A stretch of 40,140 nucleotides of DNA from Bordetella genomosp. 4. Its GTDB lineage: Bacteria; Pseudomonadota; Gammaproteobacteria; Burkholderiales; Burkholderiaceae_B. The position numbers and the translations under genes are program-made. Under the pieces are notes generated by a model that was given only the letters and a program-made list of their open reading frames with translations, searched no databases and was not told where the DNA came from. The stretch spans positions 1-40,140 of the forward strand of contig NZ_NEVQ01000014.1 of assembly GCF_002261185.1 (NCBI RefSeq), in the 5' to 3' direction. Shown one piece after another: positions 40,083 to 40,140 of the stretch. The stretch's first letter is position 1. Each line of letters begins with the position of its first letter.

Positions 40083-40140
40083 AGCCCTGCAAGATCTTCC
40101 TCTTTGCCAACACGGTCACAGAAAAACGCCAAGCAAGACA

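Larger units (their letters stand above)
39766..40099. repeat. pair of inverted 19-bp repeats, each followed by a hairpin
   Basis: GAAGATCTCGCAGGGCTGC at 39766-39784 is matched in inversion by 40081-40099 with one difference. Each copy leads inward directly into a strong hairpin (39783-39820 and 40048-40082). The arrangement resembles a bipartite REP/BIME-like element. Confidence 0.65.
39492..40140. other. gene-free region dense in inverted repeats
   Basis: No frame here has a supported start, domain or plausible composition; those that exist (for example 39527-39721 and 39941-40132 on the minus strand) are made of the repeats. The repeats are listed separately. No IS transposase fragment was recognised. 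Confidence 0.6.

Noticed and set aside
39941-40132. 63-codon minus-strand frame, with a similar one at 39527-39721
   Set aside because: Both are built from the inverted repeats and are likely repeat-derived chance frames.
1-40140. CRISPR arrays, tRNA, rRNA, tmRNA or prophage genes
   Set aside because: No regularly spaced direct repeats, no tRNA-like T-loop with matching acceptor stem, and no phage structural or integrase gene was seen when reading both strands; a covariance-model scan was not possible.

Overview
The window looks like chromosomal DNA from a GC-rich betaproteobacterium, most likely an Alcaligenaceae relative (Bordetella/Achromobacter type). That rests on gene style (many LysR/MarR regulators, Liv-type and BMP-type ABC transporters, aromatic catabolism) and codon use; no rRNA or tRNA gene is present to confirm it.

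Layout. 1-648: the end of an ISL3-family insertion sequence running off the left edge. 834-3223: a membrane-bound GGDEF protein, a small lipoprotein and a small secreted protein. 3311-4999: a LysR regulator divergent from an isochorismatase-like hydrolase. 5019-6344: a Hint-domain protein with two downstream hairpins and an AT-rich upstream region (about 6420-6720). 7113-9738: a 44-residue lipoprotein, then a minus-strand sulfur cluster (periplasmic rhodanese, YeeE/YedE transporter, small membrane peptide). 9937-10824: a Tat-exported dienelactone-hydrolase-like protein.

11085-29374 is the centrepiece: a MarR regulator divergent from a tightly packed 14-gene operon. It encodes an indolepyruvate:ferredoxin oxidoreductase-like pair, a PDR-type reductase, Rieske oxygenase alpha and beta subunits, an acyl-CoA ligase, a thiolase-like protein lacking the thiolase Cys and His, a DUF35 protein fused to a degenerate SDR, an isatin-hydrolase-like protein, an SDR and a complete Liv-type ABC importer. 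The set resembles the MarR-controlled iad-type indole-3-acetate (auxin) catabolic loci. I propose that the Rieske enzyme makes a 3-hydroxy-2-oxindole-3-acetate, the ligase makes its CoA thioester, the Cys-less thiolase plus DUF35 protein cleaves it by retro-aldol to isatin and acetyl-CoA, the hydrolase opens isatin to isatinate, and the oxidoreductase turns that 2-oxoacid into anthraniloyl-CoA. The middle and last steps are inference.

29448-35363 is a minus-strand operon for a BMP/nucleoside-type ABC importer plus cytosine deaminase (codA). It is preceded by a sigma-54-like promoter and two NtrC-like sites, suggesting nitrogen-controlled pyrimidine use. 35734-39491 holds an MFS exporter divergent from a LysR regulator, and a DoxX protein divergent from another LysR regulator. 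39492-40140 has no convincing gene and is packed with inverted repeats.
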